From contig CALOCN010000014.1 in the NCBI GenBank assembly GCA_942491735.1, positions 1 through 64,000 of the forward strand: DNA of 64,000 nucleotides, in the 5' to 3' direction. This DNA comes from CALOCN01 sp942491735. GTDB lineage: Bacteria; Eisenbacteria; RBG-16-71-46; JABDJR01. Positions 18,261-26,842 of the stretch are shown one piece after another (position 1 is the first letter of the stretch; each line of letters begins with the position of its first letter). Made by a program: the position numbers and the translations under genes. The notes below the pieces were generated by a model. It made no database searches. It was not told the DNA's origin and saw only the letters and a list, made by a program, of their open reading frames with translations.

Positions 18261-19001
18261 ATGCGACTGCGACATCTCGTTCTCCTCACCCTGATTCCCG
18301 CGCTGGCCCTCACCGCGTGCAGCAGCGACGACCCCGCAGGACCTCCAGGTCCCGCGGTGCGCCTGGTCTTCGAGCAAGTGCCCGTAGCTGTGGTGGCCGG
18401 CTCCCCGTTCACGGTGACCGTCCACGGCGCCCGCGCCGACGGCAGCGTGGACGACGCGTTCACCGATGAGATCACGATCTCGTTGGCCTCGGGTTCGGGG
18501 ACCCTGAGCGGTACGACAACCCTCGCCGCCACCGCCGGCAAAGCCACCTTCAAGGGCCTCACCCTGGACCAGGAGGGCGCGTTCACCCTTGGCGCGGCGT
18601 CCGGCGACCTCACCGCCACGACCTCCGAGTCCATCACCTCGTCGCCCGAGCCTCCCATGGTCCGCAGCGGCACCTTCTCCGGACAGAACGGCTACGTGTG
18701 CATGGGAAGCGTAGAGGTGACCATCCCGGCCAAGGGAACCGAGATTCTGCGCACCGGCGACGACTTCCAGGTCAGCAGCGGCGGGGGCTCCATCTCCATC
18801 TGGCTCACCGATGCGGTGGGCGCGGCACGGCTGGGCAACACCGCGGTGAAGGTGAAGCTGGGGACGATCCTCAGTGGGTTCTCGGGGGTGTACTCGTACG
18901 CGGTGCCCGAAGGGGGATCAGCGGAGTACACGCATGTGGTGGCGTACTGTGATGGGGCGCAGGTGAACTTTGGGAATGCGGAGTTGAGCAGTGCCAAGTA
19001 G
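18261..19001 (+). CDS. Lipoprotein with Ig-like (Big_1/invasin-like) domain
   Basis: 246 residues from ATG 18261, with GAAAGGAA upstream. Signal peptide MRLRHLVLLTLIPALALTAC contains a lipobox (ALTA-C), so Cys20 is probably lipidated. Residues about 30-120 (VRLVFEQVPVAVVAGSPFTV, then GTTTLAATAGKATFKGLTLD) look like a bacterial Ig-like fold of the Big_1 type. The rest is beta rich with two further Cys. It follows the barrel-like gene closely; the pair may form an envelope unit. Function unknown. Confidence 0.75.
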   Translation: MRLRHLVLLTLIPALALTACSSDDPAGPPGPAVRLVFEQVPVAVVAGSPFTVTVHGARADGSVDDAFTDEITISLASGSGTLSGTTTLAATAGKATFKGLTLDQEGAFTLGAASGDLTATTSESITSSPEPPMVRSGTFSGQNGYVCMGSVEVTIPAKGTEILRTGDDFQVSSGGGSISIWLTDAVGAARLGNTAVKVKLGTILSGFSGVYSYAVPEGGSAEYTHVVAYCDGAQVNFGNAELSSAK

Positions 19002-19020
19002 CCAACCTGCCACTCGCTCC

Positions 19021-20094
19021 TCACCGCCCACTACCCGCAGGCGCTAGACGTCGCTCAGTGAGACGAGCCTTCAACGATCGGCCCGTCACTGACTCCCAGT
19101 GCGTGATGATGGTCCGGGCCTGAACGGAGAGGGAACCATCGATTAGCGCAACTGCTCCGCCAGTGCCGACGAAGCCCGGGGTCTCGATTGCTCTCAGCAC
19201 CTCGGACATGGGATCGGCGAGAATGAAGTAGCTGTCGCTCTTGCTGTGAAGGGGTAGTCCAACCCTCTGAGAGACCTGACTCAGCCGTTCGAACGGACTG
19301 GCGCTCTGGGAGCGCAGATCGACGATAACCTGGTGATTCTGCTCCACGGCCAAGTGGAACCAGGACAGCGTCGCTACAGCCCAGAACTCTTCACGAGTCA
19401 ACGTTCCGTTGATGCGTCTGCCGGTCAGCATGACGTTGAGCAAGCGGATGCGGTCGACGATTCTCGTGAGGTCCGTGAGATCCACGCCCGCCGAGTCCCG
19501 GTGCGCATAGCCCACCCAGACCTCACTCATGAGATCTTCGAAGAGGGTAATGAAGTCCTTGTTGTACTTCGCCGCCTGGGGATACGGATATGGCTTGTTG
19601 TCCTCGGCCTGGTGGCTCAATGGCAGTCCAAACATGCGTTGGTAGGCATTGCGCCGGGTTGCCTCATGATCCGGTCGGATCGTGCTCTGGAGGTTCCCAA
19701 TGAAATCGAAAGGGAGGTCACTGAAGAACAGGGTCTCAGTGTTCCGGAGCCACAGTTGGGTCAGCGGGTCGGCGAACCCGAACCTCTCTCCCTCGCGGAA
19801 GTACTGGATGACCCTGCGAAAGATCTGCAAGATCCGCGTGTTCTCGATCATGTAGGCGTAGATGAGGTGAGGCATGCCCACGCACTTTCCAACGGCGTCA
19901 TCGAGAGTCGGACGGCTACCGGTGGAGTTACTGGGGAATGCTACAGGCCGCGGGAGTTCCCAGGACACCGGCTGATTCCTTCGGATTCTCCATGCCTCTT
20001 CCAGCGCGTACACCAAGTCTGTTGGATGCGCGGTGAACAAGTCGGTTGCGCTGCGTCCGTTCGCGACCAGGTTGTGGGCCATCTTCCTGAACAT
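19021..20094 (-). CDS. Unrecognised helical protein, fourth gene of 19-24 kb operon
   Basis: 357 residues from ATG 20094, with AGGAGGG eight bases upstream. Mostly alpha-helical, no signal peptide and no membrane span. Notable stretches are NTRILQIFRRVIQYFREGER, LTQLWLRNTETLFFSDLPFD, WFHLAVEQNHQVIVDLRSQS and SKSDSYFILADPMSEVLRAI. I do not recognise the family. It is the last gene of a four-gene minus-strand unit whose members overlap or lie within 12 bp of each other, which implies that it works with the giant cationic protein and the metallopeptidase. Confidence 0.7.
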   Translation of the reverse strand: MFRKMAHNLVANGRSATDLFTAHPTDLVYALEEAWRIRRNQPVSWELPRPVAFPSNSTGSRPTLDDAVGKCVGMPHLIYAYMIENTRILQIFRRVIQYFREGERFGFADPLTQLWLRNTETLFFSDLPFDFIGNLQSTIRPDHEATRRNAYQRMFGLPLSHQAEDNKPYPYPQAAKYNKDFITLFEDLMSEVWVGYAHRDSAGVDLTDLTRIVDRIRLLNVMLTGRRINGTLTREEFWAVATLSWFHLAVEQNHQVIVDLRSQSASPFERLSQVSQRVGLPLHSKSDSYFILADPMSEVLRAIETPGFVGTGGAVALIDGSLSVQARTIITHWESVTGRSLKARLTERRLAPAGSGR

Positions 20095-20106
20095 CGCCGG
20101 TCCCTC

Positions 20107-20643
20107 CTATTGGTTGCTTGCCCACCACGTCTGGAATTGACTCGCCAGTAGCGCGATGGATGGGGTCTCGTTCGTGGCGAATCTCGGGAAGAGTCCCTTG
20201 AAGGTCTCGATCCACTCGTCTACTTTGGATTCTTCGGCCCCCGCGATGTCCGCCACCATTCTCCTAATCAGGGCGATGTCCCCATTCTGCAGTACGCACT
20301 CTTCCTCTATCTTCGTTTGTCTCTCACGCATCTCCAGCTCTAGAGCGTCCTTTCGCTTGGTCGACGAACTCTGAACGTTTTCCTCAGCAATCTTGGATAC
20401 GTCGTGGTCGTCTTGAACAGAGCGAATGCGATCCTGAGCTTCCTTGAGCTCGTCCTCGTAGCGCTTCACCAGCTTGGACTTCGTTTCGGCCATTGGCTCC
20501 TCCTTTTCGTCGTCCGGGATAGCAAGCAGTGCCTGAAGCAGAATGTCGACCTGAGAGGTCTCCTTGCTGGCGTTCAACTCCAGCCGGGAAGTGACTTCGT
20601 CGATGATCGCTCGATTCCTTTCGGTAACGTCGTGGATGGTCAT
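20107..20643 (-). CDS. Coiled-coil protein
   Basis: 178 residues. The middle (residues about 45-125) is highly charged and heptad-like (AETKSKLVKRYEDELKEAQD, TKRKDALELEMRERQTKIEE), suggesting a long coiled coil flanked by helical ends. No signal peptide. Its start overlaps the stop of the metallopeptidase gene by four bases (ATGA), so translation is probably coupled. Family not recognised; an adaptor or chaperone role for its neighbours is only a guess. Confidence 0.75.
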   Translation of the reverse strand: MTIHDVTERNRAIIDEVTSRLELNASKETSQVDILLQALLAIPDDEKEEPMAETKSKLVKRYEDELKEAQDRIRSVQDDHDVSKIAEENVQSSSTKRKDALELEMRERQTKIEEECVLQNGDIALIRRMVADIAGAEESKVDEWIETFKGLFPRFATNETPSIALLASQFQTWWASNQ

Positions 20644-21863
20644 CTGGCCCCCAATCGCACCAGCGCGGTCTTGACCAACGCGGACTCACGTTGAGTGGAA
20701 GCCGGGTTCTCGTCCATTCTCAGGCCGGTCAAGGCAATGAGCCGAACGATCTCACGTCTCAGAACACCGATCGGAACGTCCTTGACCCTGTCCAGTTCGC
20801 CCGCGGAGGCCCGTAGAGCCGCTGGTGAGACATCAGAAGCGGGGATGAAGCGCGACAAGGGTGCCCCACGAAATGCCTTCATGGGACTCTGCAGGGTGAT
20901 CCGGGCAATTAAGTCCATGTGGCGGAGAGACTCCCGGAAGAGGGGTTGGAGTTGGCTAGGCACTTCCTCAACTGGATAGCGCCGATCCCAGTCTTCAATC
21001 AGTCGATCCCACGGGCCGCTCCCGAACTCCAAGCCACACATCCGGGCTACGCAGTGGACCCTCAAGCAACTGATGGGGTGTGGGTCGCCCGGCAGGTATC
21101 GGAAGACCATTCGTGGACCGCCGTCTACAACGTCTGCTAGCGCCACTAGGGAAGCATGTCCACTGAAGACGAATGCGACCGCGTCTGCGAACAGTTCGGA
21201 ACTCCAGGAGGACCAAACTCCTCCAACGGGTCCAGGGAGTTCCCTTTCCAGGTTCATTGCCAGTTCATTGGCCCCAGAGGTCTGATGACCGATTTGGTGA
21301 CCGGCCTCGTGGAGCAGCGATGTGGGGCGTAACGTGTTGTGTCTGGCTATCTTGATGGCAGCGACCGCGCTAATGGAAGCTGGGTCCCAAAGCCGTAACC
21401 CCGCTTTCAGGATGGAGGCTCCCAGACCTTTGTCCTGGTACACCAAGGTTCTCGGGACCGACTTTCCAAGAGGGCCAAGCGAACGCTCCAGTACCTCGCC
21501 GGCTACCGCATCCAGGCCCCGCAACAGGGCGGCAATCTCGGGATTCGTTCGCGTGTTGATGGCATCTGTGTAGAAGTCTGCGGTGACCTCTGCGCGAAGA
21601 TACTGTCGCCTGACACTGATGATGGCCCGATTGGCTTGATCGGATGACAAGGAGTCCAGTCGTTTCTTGAGCGCATTGATGTTCTCTTGCAACGACCGAA
21701 TTGTCTCCTGAAGGGGCGCCAACAAGGCGCGGCCCAGATCGGCCTCGAGGGAACGCCAAGCCTGATTGGAGGCTAGATCCTCCAGTCGAGCCAGCCGTTC
21801 CGAGGCAAGCCGCCAATGCTCGAGTTGGCGCACCGCCGTACTGGGAAGGGAAGCGACACCCAT
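20640..21863 (-). CDS. Zinc metallopeptidase-like protein (HEXXH)
   Basis: About 407 residues; ATG 21863 chosen, with GTG 21866 directly before it. The N-terminal 130 residues are helical (LQETIRSLQENINALKKRLD is coiled-coil-like). The core carries LLHEAGHQIGHQ, a gluzincin-type HEXXH site, followed about 35 residues on by SSELFADAVAFVFSG, whose Glu would be the third zinc ligand. No signal peptide is visible, so it acts in the cytosol or is exported by another route. It overlaps the large gene upstream (TAGTGATG) and the coiled-coil gene downstream. Similar peptidases process partner proteins or act as effectors. Confidence 0.75.
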   Translation of the reverse strand: MGVASLPSTAVRQLEHWRLASERLARLEDLASNQAWRSLEADLGRALLAPLQETIRSLQENINALKKRLDSLSSDQANRAIISVRRQYLRAEVTADFYTDAINTRTNPEIAALLRGLDAVAGEVLERSLGPLGKSVPRTLVYQDKGLGASILKAGLRLWDPASISAVAAIKIARHNTLRPTSLLHEAGHQIGHQTSGANELAMNLERELPGPVGGVWSSWSSELFADAVAFVFSGHASLVALADVVDGGPRMVFRYLPGDPHPISCLRVHCVARMCGLEFGSGPWDRLIEDWDRRYPVEEVPSQLQPLFRESLRHMDLIARITLQSPMKAFRGAPLSRFIPASDVSPAALRASAGELDRVKDVPIGVLRREIVRLIALTGLRMDENPASTQRESALVKTALVRLGAR

Positions 21864-21865
21864 CA

Positions 21866-24397
21866 CTAGCGCCGGTACCCGGGAACAACAGCGACGTCAA
21901 GCGAGCCCTGGATGCCACGGCGCCACAGGTCGGCCAGGGCGCCCCCGCGCTGGAACAGATTGCCCTTGAAGAGTCGGAAGACGTTGTCCGACTGAACCGT
22001 GAAGACCACAGTGACTCCGTCGGCGCGGTTCTCCACGGCTTCCTGGAACGTACGGGAGAACGAGGCAAGTCGAGACTTCATGTAGCGGATGAGCTGAGAT
22101 ATGAGGAACCGCATGAGGTAGACCCGGAACCGGTGCCCGGCGACGCGGAGAACCCCGACAACCACTCTCCCGATGGACTCCTCCGAGGGAACTTCCCTGA
22201 CGATGCGGAGATTGCGGGTCGGTCTCCCCGAGAGGATTGCGCGAAGGGCGGAATCCAAGGAGGTTCGGAGACTCGTCACGACAGCAGACAATGACGCGCC
22301 CCGTCGTAGCTTGGTTGCGATGTCCTGGGAGGTCGACTCGGCGAGGAAGTCGTTGACCCGCAATTGCTGCTTGCGGAAATCAATGACGAGGTTGACCTCG
22401 CTGGCTCGGGCTGGACTGGGCCGCCTGCCTGTCCCTGGCCGTGGCCTGACCTGGGCCCCCTCGATCTCGAGATAGAAGAAACGCTGGCCGATTCCGATCA
22501 GGTTGCGGTCCATCAGAAAGCGTCGGGCAACCTTGCGACAAAGCCCGTTGTGACGCGGTATGAGGAGAGCGGCCGCGCGACAGGTCAGCGGGTGGATCTG
22601 GCTCCAGGACGAGCGTCTGGCCGAACCGAGTCCGGGGACTCCGCGCTCAAGCAGCGCAATGTGGCTCAGCGTTGTGCCCCGGATGGCCTGGTAGATGTGC
22701 ATTTTCGCTCGGATAGGCTTGGACCGGACCGGCAGGCCCAGCTGCTCGCTAGTGAAACTGAGGAGAGTCTGCCCTCCGAATGTACGAATCCGTGAAGCGG
22801 TCTTCGCGTCGATCGTCACGTCGAGTATCTGGGTGTACTTCTTGTACCGCTTCCGTCCACGCCCTGGCCTCAGTACCCAAGCGCCTGTTCCACCCGGCGC
22901 CTCGCGGAGTTCCTCACGGACCGTTTCGGGCGGAAAGTTCGCCGACACCGCACGCTCGAATGCTGCATTGATGTGCTCGGTCAGCGCTTCCTCATCCTCG
23001 AACGCATCCTCCGGGGCTTCCGCGAGAAGGTTCTCAATTGTCTCCTCGACCGTGGCCGCGACTACTTCCGCTGCGACCAGGGCCTCATCCTCTTCTTGAG
23101 CCTCCAGGCGGATAAGCCGGAGACCTGCGCTGACCAGCACTCGCGACAGAGGCACAGCGTTCCGTCTGCCCACGTACCGGCGAATCAGCCGGGACAAGTA
23201 GCGGGCAAGGAAGTTCACGACCTTCCGCCGACCCACAATGCGGATACCCAGCCGCAGGGCGGGCATGAGGGCCATCACGAATTGCTCGACCTGGGGTGTG
23301 GCATCTGCGCCATCTTCCAACTGTATGAGTTCGCGAACGAACTGCTCGCGGGCGTTGTCGATTCCTGCAGACGTGTCCTCGAGATTCTCTTCCTCGGAGA
23401 TGTACTCGACGACCTCCGGAGTCATCTCGAAGTCCTCACCTGCCAGGACGTATCCCGAGATGATGGCATTGAGCTCCTGCTGAACCACATCGACCGGCAC
23501 GGAAGCGGCCGCCTCGTCGGACACTTCCCGGTCGGCGGTTTCGACCCTCTCATCCAGGAACCCCGTCTCGTTCTCTTCCCCCTGGTCCATGTCCTCGCCA
23601 AGCTCCGAGGTCTCCCGGCGAAGGAAGACCCGGGCCAAACGCCGGGCAAGCGGCCGATAACGCCCGGGAATTCTTGAGATAGCAAACCGTAGAACCCGTC
23701 GCAGGAGAGGCCGGATGAGTCGTCGCAACTTGCGCAGGAGCATGCCAATAGGCATTAGCTTGCCGAGCACGCGAACACCGCGTTTCGCGACTCGAGCAAC
23801 GGCCTTGGCTGCCCTCTTTGCCTTGCGCCAGACCTTCTTGAAGAACTCCTCGGTAGCGGGCCCGCCCATCTCCCCCTCGGGGACAAAGCGGGCAAAGAAC
23901 TCATCGATCTGCTGCTCGGTCATGGACTCGAGGGAGAGCTGGTCGGCTTCGTCCGCCATACGATCAAGGGAAGCCTCCGCCTGGTCCTGAAGAGGCTTGA
24001 GGTAGCTGGTCAGTGCAGCGGTTGCCTCCCGGGAGGACTCCGTGCCTGCGCTCAAGGCGGGCAGGTGCTGCTCGTACACCCCCGTCAATTCGTCGACCAT
24101 GTCCTGAGTGGCCTCATCGAACTCCGGGTCGAACAGGGCCTCCAGCGTCTCACGATACTCCGCCTCTTCCGGGGACTCCATGTTGTCCGTGCCGGCGTAC
24201 TCGGCGATGAACGGCGAGACAGTGGCTTCCGTATCGGGTGCGGACAAGGTGAACGCCGCAGCTTCGGCCACCTCAGGGGGGGCGGAGTATGCGGGCTCAG
24301 GAAGGAACGGGCTGGACTCCGGATCGGCGATCCCGGCACCGTTGGTGCTTGCTTCGGACTCAGGCCACTCGATAGCTTCGAGATCTTGCGTTGACAT
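21866..24397 (-). CDS. Giant acidic/cationic helical protein, first gene of operon, unrecognised
   Basis: 843 residues from ATG 24397 with GGAGG five bases upstream. Residues 1-190 are very acidic and lack a signal peptide (FIAEYAGTDNMESPEEAEYR). Then comes a strongly basic, amphipathic block at about 188-270 (VWRKAKRAAKAVARVAKRGV, RKLRRLIRPLLRRVLRFAIS), an acidic linker, a second helical basic block at about 380-440 (GIRIVGRRKVVNFLARYLSR) and a long mixed C-terminal half. The alternation suggests a protein that contacts membranes or nucleic acid, or a scaffold. I recall broadly similar basic blocks in proteins near contractile-injection loci but see no such structural genes here. Family not identified. 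Confidence 0.7.
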   Translation of the reverse strand: MSTQDLEAIEWPESEASTNGAGIADPESSPFLPEPAYSAPPEVAEAAAFTLSAPDTEATVSPFIAEYAGTDNMESPEEAEYRETLEALFDPEFDEATQDMVDELTGVYEQHLPALSAGTESSREATAALTSYLKPLQDQAEASLDRMADEADQLSLESMTEQQIDEFFARFVPEGEMGGPATEEFFKKVWRKAKRAAKAVARVAKRGVRVLGKLMPIGMLLRKLRRLIRPLLRRVLRFAISRIPGRYRPLARRLARVFLRRETSELGEDMDQGEENETGFLDERVETADREVSDEAAASVPVDVVQQELNAIISGYVLAGEDFEMTPEVVEYISEEENLEDTSAGIDNAREQFVRELIQLEDGADATPQVEQFVMALMPALRLGIRIVGRRKVVNFLARYLSRLIRRYVGRRNAVPLSRVLVSAGLRLIRLEAQEEDEALVAAEVVAATVEETIENLLAEAPEDAFEDEEALTEHINAAFERAVSANFPPETVREELREAPGGTGAWVLRPGRGRKRYKKYTQILDVTIDAKTASRIRTFGGQTLLSFTSEQLGLPVRSKPIRAKMHIYQAIRGTTLSHIALLERGVPGLGSARRSSWSQIHPLTCRAAALLIPRHNGLCRKVARRFLMDRNLIGIGQRFFYLEIEGAQVRPRPGTGRRPSPARASEVNLVIDFRKQQLRVNDFLAESTSQDIATKLRRGASLSAVVTSLRTSLDSALRAILSGRPTRNLRIVREVPSEESIGRVVVGVLRVAGHRFRVYLMRFLISQLIRYMKSRLASFSRTFQEAVENRADGVTVVFTVQSDNVFRLFKGNLFQRGGALADLWRRGIQGSLDVAVVPGYRR

Positions 24398-24552
24398 GGA
24401 TCCTCCCGAGGTTCGAACGATTGCTTAATGCAACGTGCATCGTGCCGCACAAGGGAGGTTGAGCGCATGAACCCTTGGGTTCAAATGTGCCGGGCCCGTT
24501 TCTGCTCTTGGATCTAGTTCCAGGTGGCCGGGATCTAGATCCCCGGGGTGAT
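24398..24552 (-). promoter_or_regulatory. Structured promoter region of the 19-24 kb operon
   Basis: Between the LuxR-type gene and the giant-protein gene lie a palindrome TGAACCCTTGGGTTCA (24468-24483), a second palindrome ATGCAACGTGCAT (24428-24440), and a direct repeat GGATCTAG at 24510-24517 and 24531-24538, spaced 21 bp (two helical turns). These are the natural operator candidates for the adjacent LuxR-type regulator. No convincing -35/-10 pair was found. Confidence 0.5.
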
Positions 24553-25242
24553 TCAGCCTGTTCGACGCACCCGGGCCACGGCTTGTGTGCGTCGCTTCAC
24601 GTGAAGCTTCGAGAGAATGTTGTGCACGTGATTCTTGACGGTAGATCGACCAACGTAGAGGCGATCGGCGATCTCCTGGTTGGAGAGACCCTCGTCTATC
24701 AGGGCCAGAATCTCCCGCTCGCGAGGTGTCAGGGACTCAATCGTCTCCTCTTCCTCGGGTGCGTCGGGCTGATCATCGATGGTGGCTTGGGGCACCTTCG
24801 GGGCAGCAGCTTCCTGCTGAGCCCGAATGTACTCGAAGAGGATTTCGGAGATTTGCGGTGGACAGTGAACCTGGTCACGGGCCACACCGTTGACCATTCG
24901 TAGGATGTCATCCGTGGTGGCGTCCGCAGGGGCGATCGCAGTCGCTCCCGCATGTATCGCACCGATGACGGTTGCCGTCGTAGGTTCAACCCCGACAACA
25001 ATTACCCGCGAATGTGGGAAGGAACCATGAGTCGATAGTATCTGGTCCTCGACCTCGCTCAGGTTTGCATCGATGAGCACCAGGTCCGGGGTTGGGCAGA
25101 TGGAAGCCATGCCCGGCTCCTCAGGTGCTCTGGCCACGACCCGCATTCCGCCTAGGCTCTCAAGTTCCTTACTGAGGAGATCCCTCAGTAGGCGAACCGA
25201 ACTGATCAGTAGAAGATTGATTCCATCCATCTTGATCCACAT
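24553..25242 (-). CDS. NarL/LuxR-type regulator with atypical receiver
   Basis: 229 residues (ATG 25242; ATG 25230 is an equally good start). The N-terminal 115 residues fold like a receiver domain with a possible phosphoacceptor in [12 protein letters not shown], but the usual acidic pair after the first strand is replaced by [10 protein letters not shown], so metal-dependent phosphorylation is doubtful. The C-terminus is a standard LuxR HTH ([40 protein letters not shown]). No histidine kinase is adjacent. It sits directly upstream of the four-gene operon on the same strand and is its probable regulator. Confidence 0.85.
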   Translation of the reverse strand: MWIKMDGINLLLISSVRLLRDLLSKELESLGGMRVVARAPEEPGMASICPTPDLVLIDANLSEVEDQILSTHGSFPHSRVIVVGVEPTTATVIGAIHAGATAIAPADATTDDILRMVNGVARDQVHCPPQISEILFEYIRAQQEAAAPKVPQATIDDQPDAPEEEETIESLTPREREILALIDEGLSNQEIADRLYVGRSTVKNHVHNILSKLHVKRRTQAVARVRRTG

Positions 25243-25430
25243 CCACGGGATTGGTTCTGCAGGAACGCCCGATGTCTCTGGATGTGTCTCTTGAGATGGA
25301 TAGACGAGCGCAAATAATTGACACTTGTATTCTAAATGATCGCACCGAGGATTGGGCAGCTTTCCAATGCCAGGAAGCGCTTCAATTCGTTGAATCTACT
25401 CTAATGTCTAGGTGTTCCGGGTCGCCAACC

Positions 25431-26405
25431 CTACTGTCCATCCCCAATCCGCGACCCCAACCCAAACAGCTCGTAATCCTCCCCATACACATCGCTCAAC
25501 ACCTTGAACCCCAGGTGCCCGGTGCAATGCGCCGGCGCCACCGTCTTCACCCCCATCCCCTTGAGCCGCTCGGCGATCCCCTGGATCACGTCCCGCGGAT
25601 AAGGCAACAAGTGGTACCCCCCCACCAAAAGAGCGACATCCTCTCCCGTGGCCTCCATGGTGCTGCGGACAATCGCCTCCACCGTGCTGTGCGAACAACC
25701 CACGAACAGTACGGTGCCCTCGTCCGTGTCCACGGCCAGGGAGAGTTCGGGCAGGCCAATCAGGTTGGCTTCGGCGTCCTCGTCCTGCGGGTTCCCGTTG
25801 ACATCCACTCCGGGAAACTTGGTGAAGTACCCGATATTGGATGAGCGCGTGGCGATGAGGCGCATGCCGGGCGCGACCTCCTGGGTCTCGGACACGTACT
25901 CCACAGCCTTGTAGTAGCGGCCATCCGTGCGAAGGTGCGCCGTGGTGCTCTCGCCGTCGAAGTACCGCTGCTCCGGCGGCAGGTCGTTGGCGACGTCCGG
26001 CTCCCGCCCCGCGATGCCCATGTCGAACGGTCCGCCGGCTCCCAGGAAGTCCGTGGCGAAGTAGATCGTCACGTCCGGATTGACCTGCATGAGGTAATCG
26101 AACCCGCCGGTGTGGTCCGCGTGCGCATGGGAGGCCACGGCAAAGTCCACCTCGGCCAGATCGATCCCCAGAGCTTCCGCGTTCTGCCGCAGCACATCGG
26201 CGCTGGTCCCTGCGTCGAAAAGGACCGAGGTCCCGTTGTGACGCAGCAGCGCGGAGTAGCCGAAGTCCTTGCGGGTGCCCTCGTGAACCGCGCCGAATGC
26301 GTCGTAGAGGTTGATGATCTCGTAGGCGTGCGCGGGTTGGGACGAAACGGCGGCCAAACCCGCGATCAGGACACAGACAGTGGACACGATGTGTCGAGGG
26401 GTCAT
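25431..26405 (-). CDS. Exported metallo-beta-lactamase-fold hydrolase
   Basis: 324 residues from ATG 26405, chosen because GGAGGACC lies upstream and a signal peptide follows (HIVSTVCVLIAGLAAVSS, cleavage near AHA/YE). MBL motifs: SHAHADHTGG (HxHxDH), FVGCSHST and APAHCTGH near the C-terminus. The overall pattern resembles the MJ0936/DHPMP-synthase-like subgroup of the MBL superfamily. It should be a periplasmic metal-dependent hydrolase; the substrate cannot be told. It stands alone behind a palindromic operator overlapping its promoter, so it is probably controlled by a repressor encoded elsewhere. Confidence 0.85.
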   Translation of the reverse strand: MTPRHIVSTVCVLIAGLAAVSSQPAHAYEIINLYDAFGAVHEGTRKDFGYSALLRHNGTSVLFDAGTSADVLRQNAEALGIDLAEVDFAVASHAHADHTGGFDYLMQVNPDVTIYFATDFLGAGGPFDMGIAGREPDVANDLPPEQRYFDGESTTAHLRTDGRYYKAVEYVSETQEVAPGMRLIATRSSNIGYFTKFPGVDVNGNPQDEDAEANLIGLPELSLAVDTDEGTVLFVGCSHSTVEAIVRSTMEATGEDVALLVGGYHLLPYPRDVIQGIAERLKGMGVKTVAPAHCTGHLGFKVLSDVYGEDYELFGLGSRIGDGQ

Positions 26406-26454
26406 GGAAAGGTCCTCCGTACGGGCCAGGGTAGGAGTGAGCTGGCAGACATCC

Positions 26455-26482
26455 AGCATACCGAAGTTCGGTATACTGGCAA
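26455..26482 (-). promoter_or_regulatory. Promoter with 17-bp palindromic operator for the MBL gene
   Basis: On the minus strand TTGCCA (-35, 26482-26477) and TATGCT (-10, 26460-26455) are 16 bp apart. The perfect palindrome ATACCGAAGTTCGGTAT (26458-26474) fills the spacer and enters the -10 box, the classic position for a repressor site. The start codon is 50 bp downstream. Confidence 0.6.
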
Positions 26483-26531
26483 CGTTTTCCGTCCGTTGCC
26501 GCGGTCGGAGCCCGGTCCCAACGAACGCCCT

Positions 26532-26559
26532 TTGAGCCTTCGCGCCGAACCGCTAGACT
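26532..26559 (+). promoter_or_regulatory. Promoter for the RyR/AAA/TIR cluster, leaderless
   Basis: TTGAGC (26532-26537) and TAGACT (26554-26559) are separated by 16 bp; the -10 ends seven bases before the ATG at 26567, so the transcript would begin at or next to the start codon. No Shine-Dalgarno is present, in agreement. Confidence 0.45.
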
Positions 26560-26566
26560 CCTCCCC

Positions 26567-26818
26567 ATGAATCTCGACCCCGACACCCTGGAACAATTGG
26601 CCAAGGCTGCGCACAAGGTGTGGATGGAGGGCAAGCTCCGTGACGGCTGGGTCTACGGCAAGACCACCGACAAGGCGGCCAAGGTGCACAGTTGTCTGGT
26701 GCCCTATGATGAATTGAGCGAGCCGGACAAGGAATCGGATCGGGACATGGTGCGGGGGATTCCCGACATTCTGGCCATGGCCGGCTACAGGATCGTGAAG
26801 AACGAGGTCAATACCTAG
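26567..26818 (+). CDS. Stand-alone RyR-domain protein
   Basis: 83 residues, essentially one RyR domain (the ryanodine-receptor repeat, PF02026): AAHKVWMEGKLRDGWVYGKT, HSCLVPYDELSEPDKESDRD, MVRGIPDILAMAGYRIV. In prokaryotes RyR domains occur in nucleotide-signalling and conflict loci, where they have been proposed to bind a small ligand. It opens a same-strand cluster; the AAA+ gene starts 24 bases after its stop, and a second RyR domain closes the membrane protein two genes on. A sensor or ligand-binding role is inferred, not shown. Confidence 0.8.
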   Translation: MNLDPDTLEQLAKAAHKVWMEGKLRDGWVYGKTTDKAAKVHSCLVPYDELSEPDKESDRDMVRGIPDILAMAGYRIVKNEVNT

Positions 26819-26842
26819 AACCCAGGACCGGGGGAAGTCTTC

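Noticed and set aside
24468..24483. tRNA T-arm-like string near GGGTTCAAAT
   Set aside because: No cloverleaf can be built around it; it is half of a palindrome. No tRNA or rRNA gene was found in the window.
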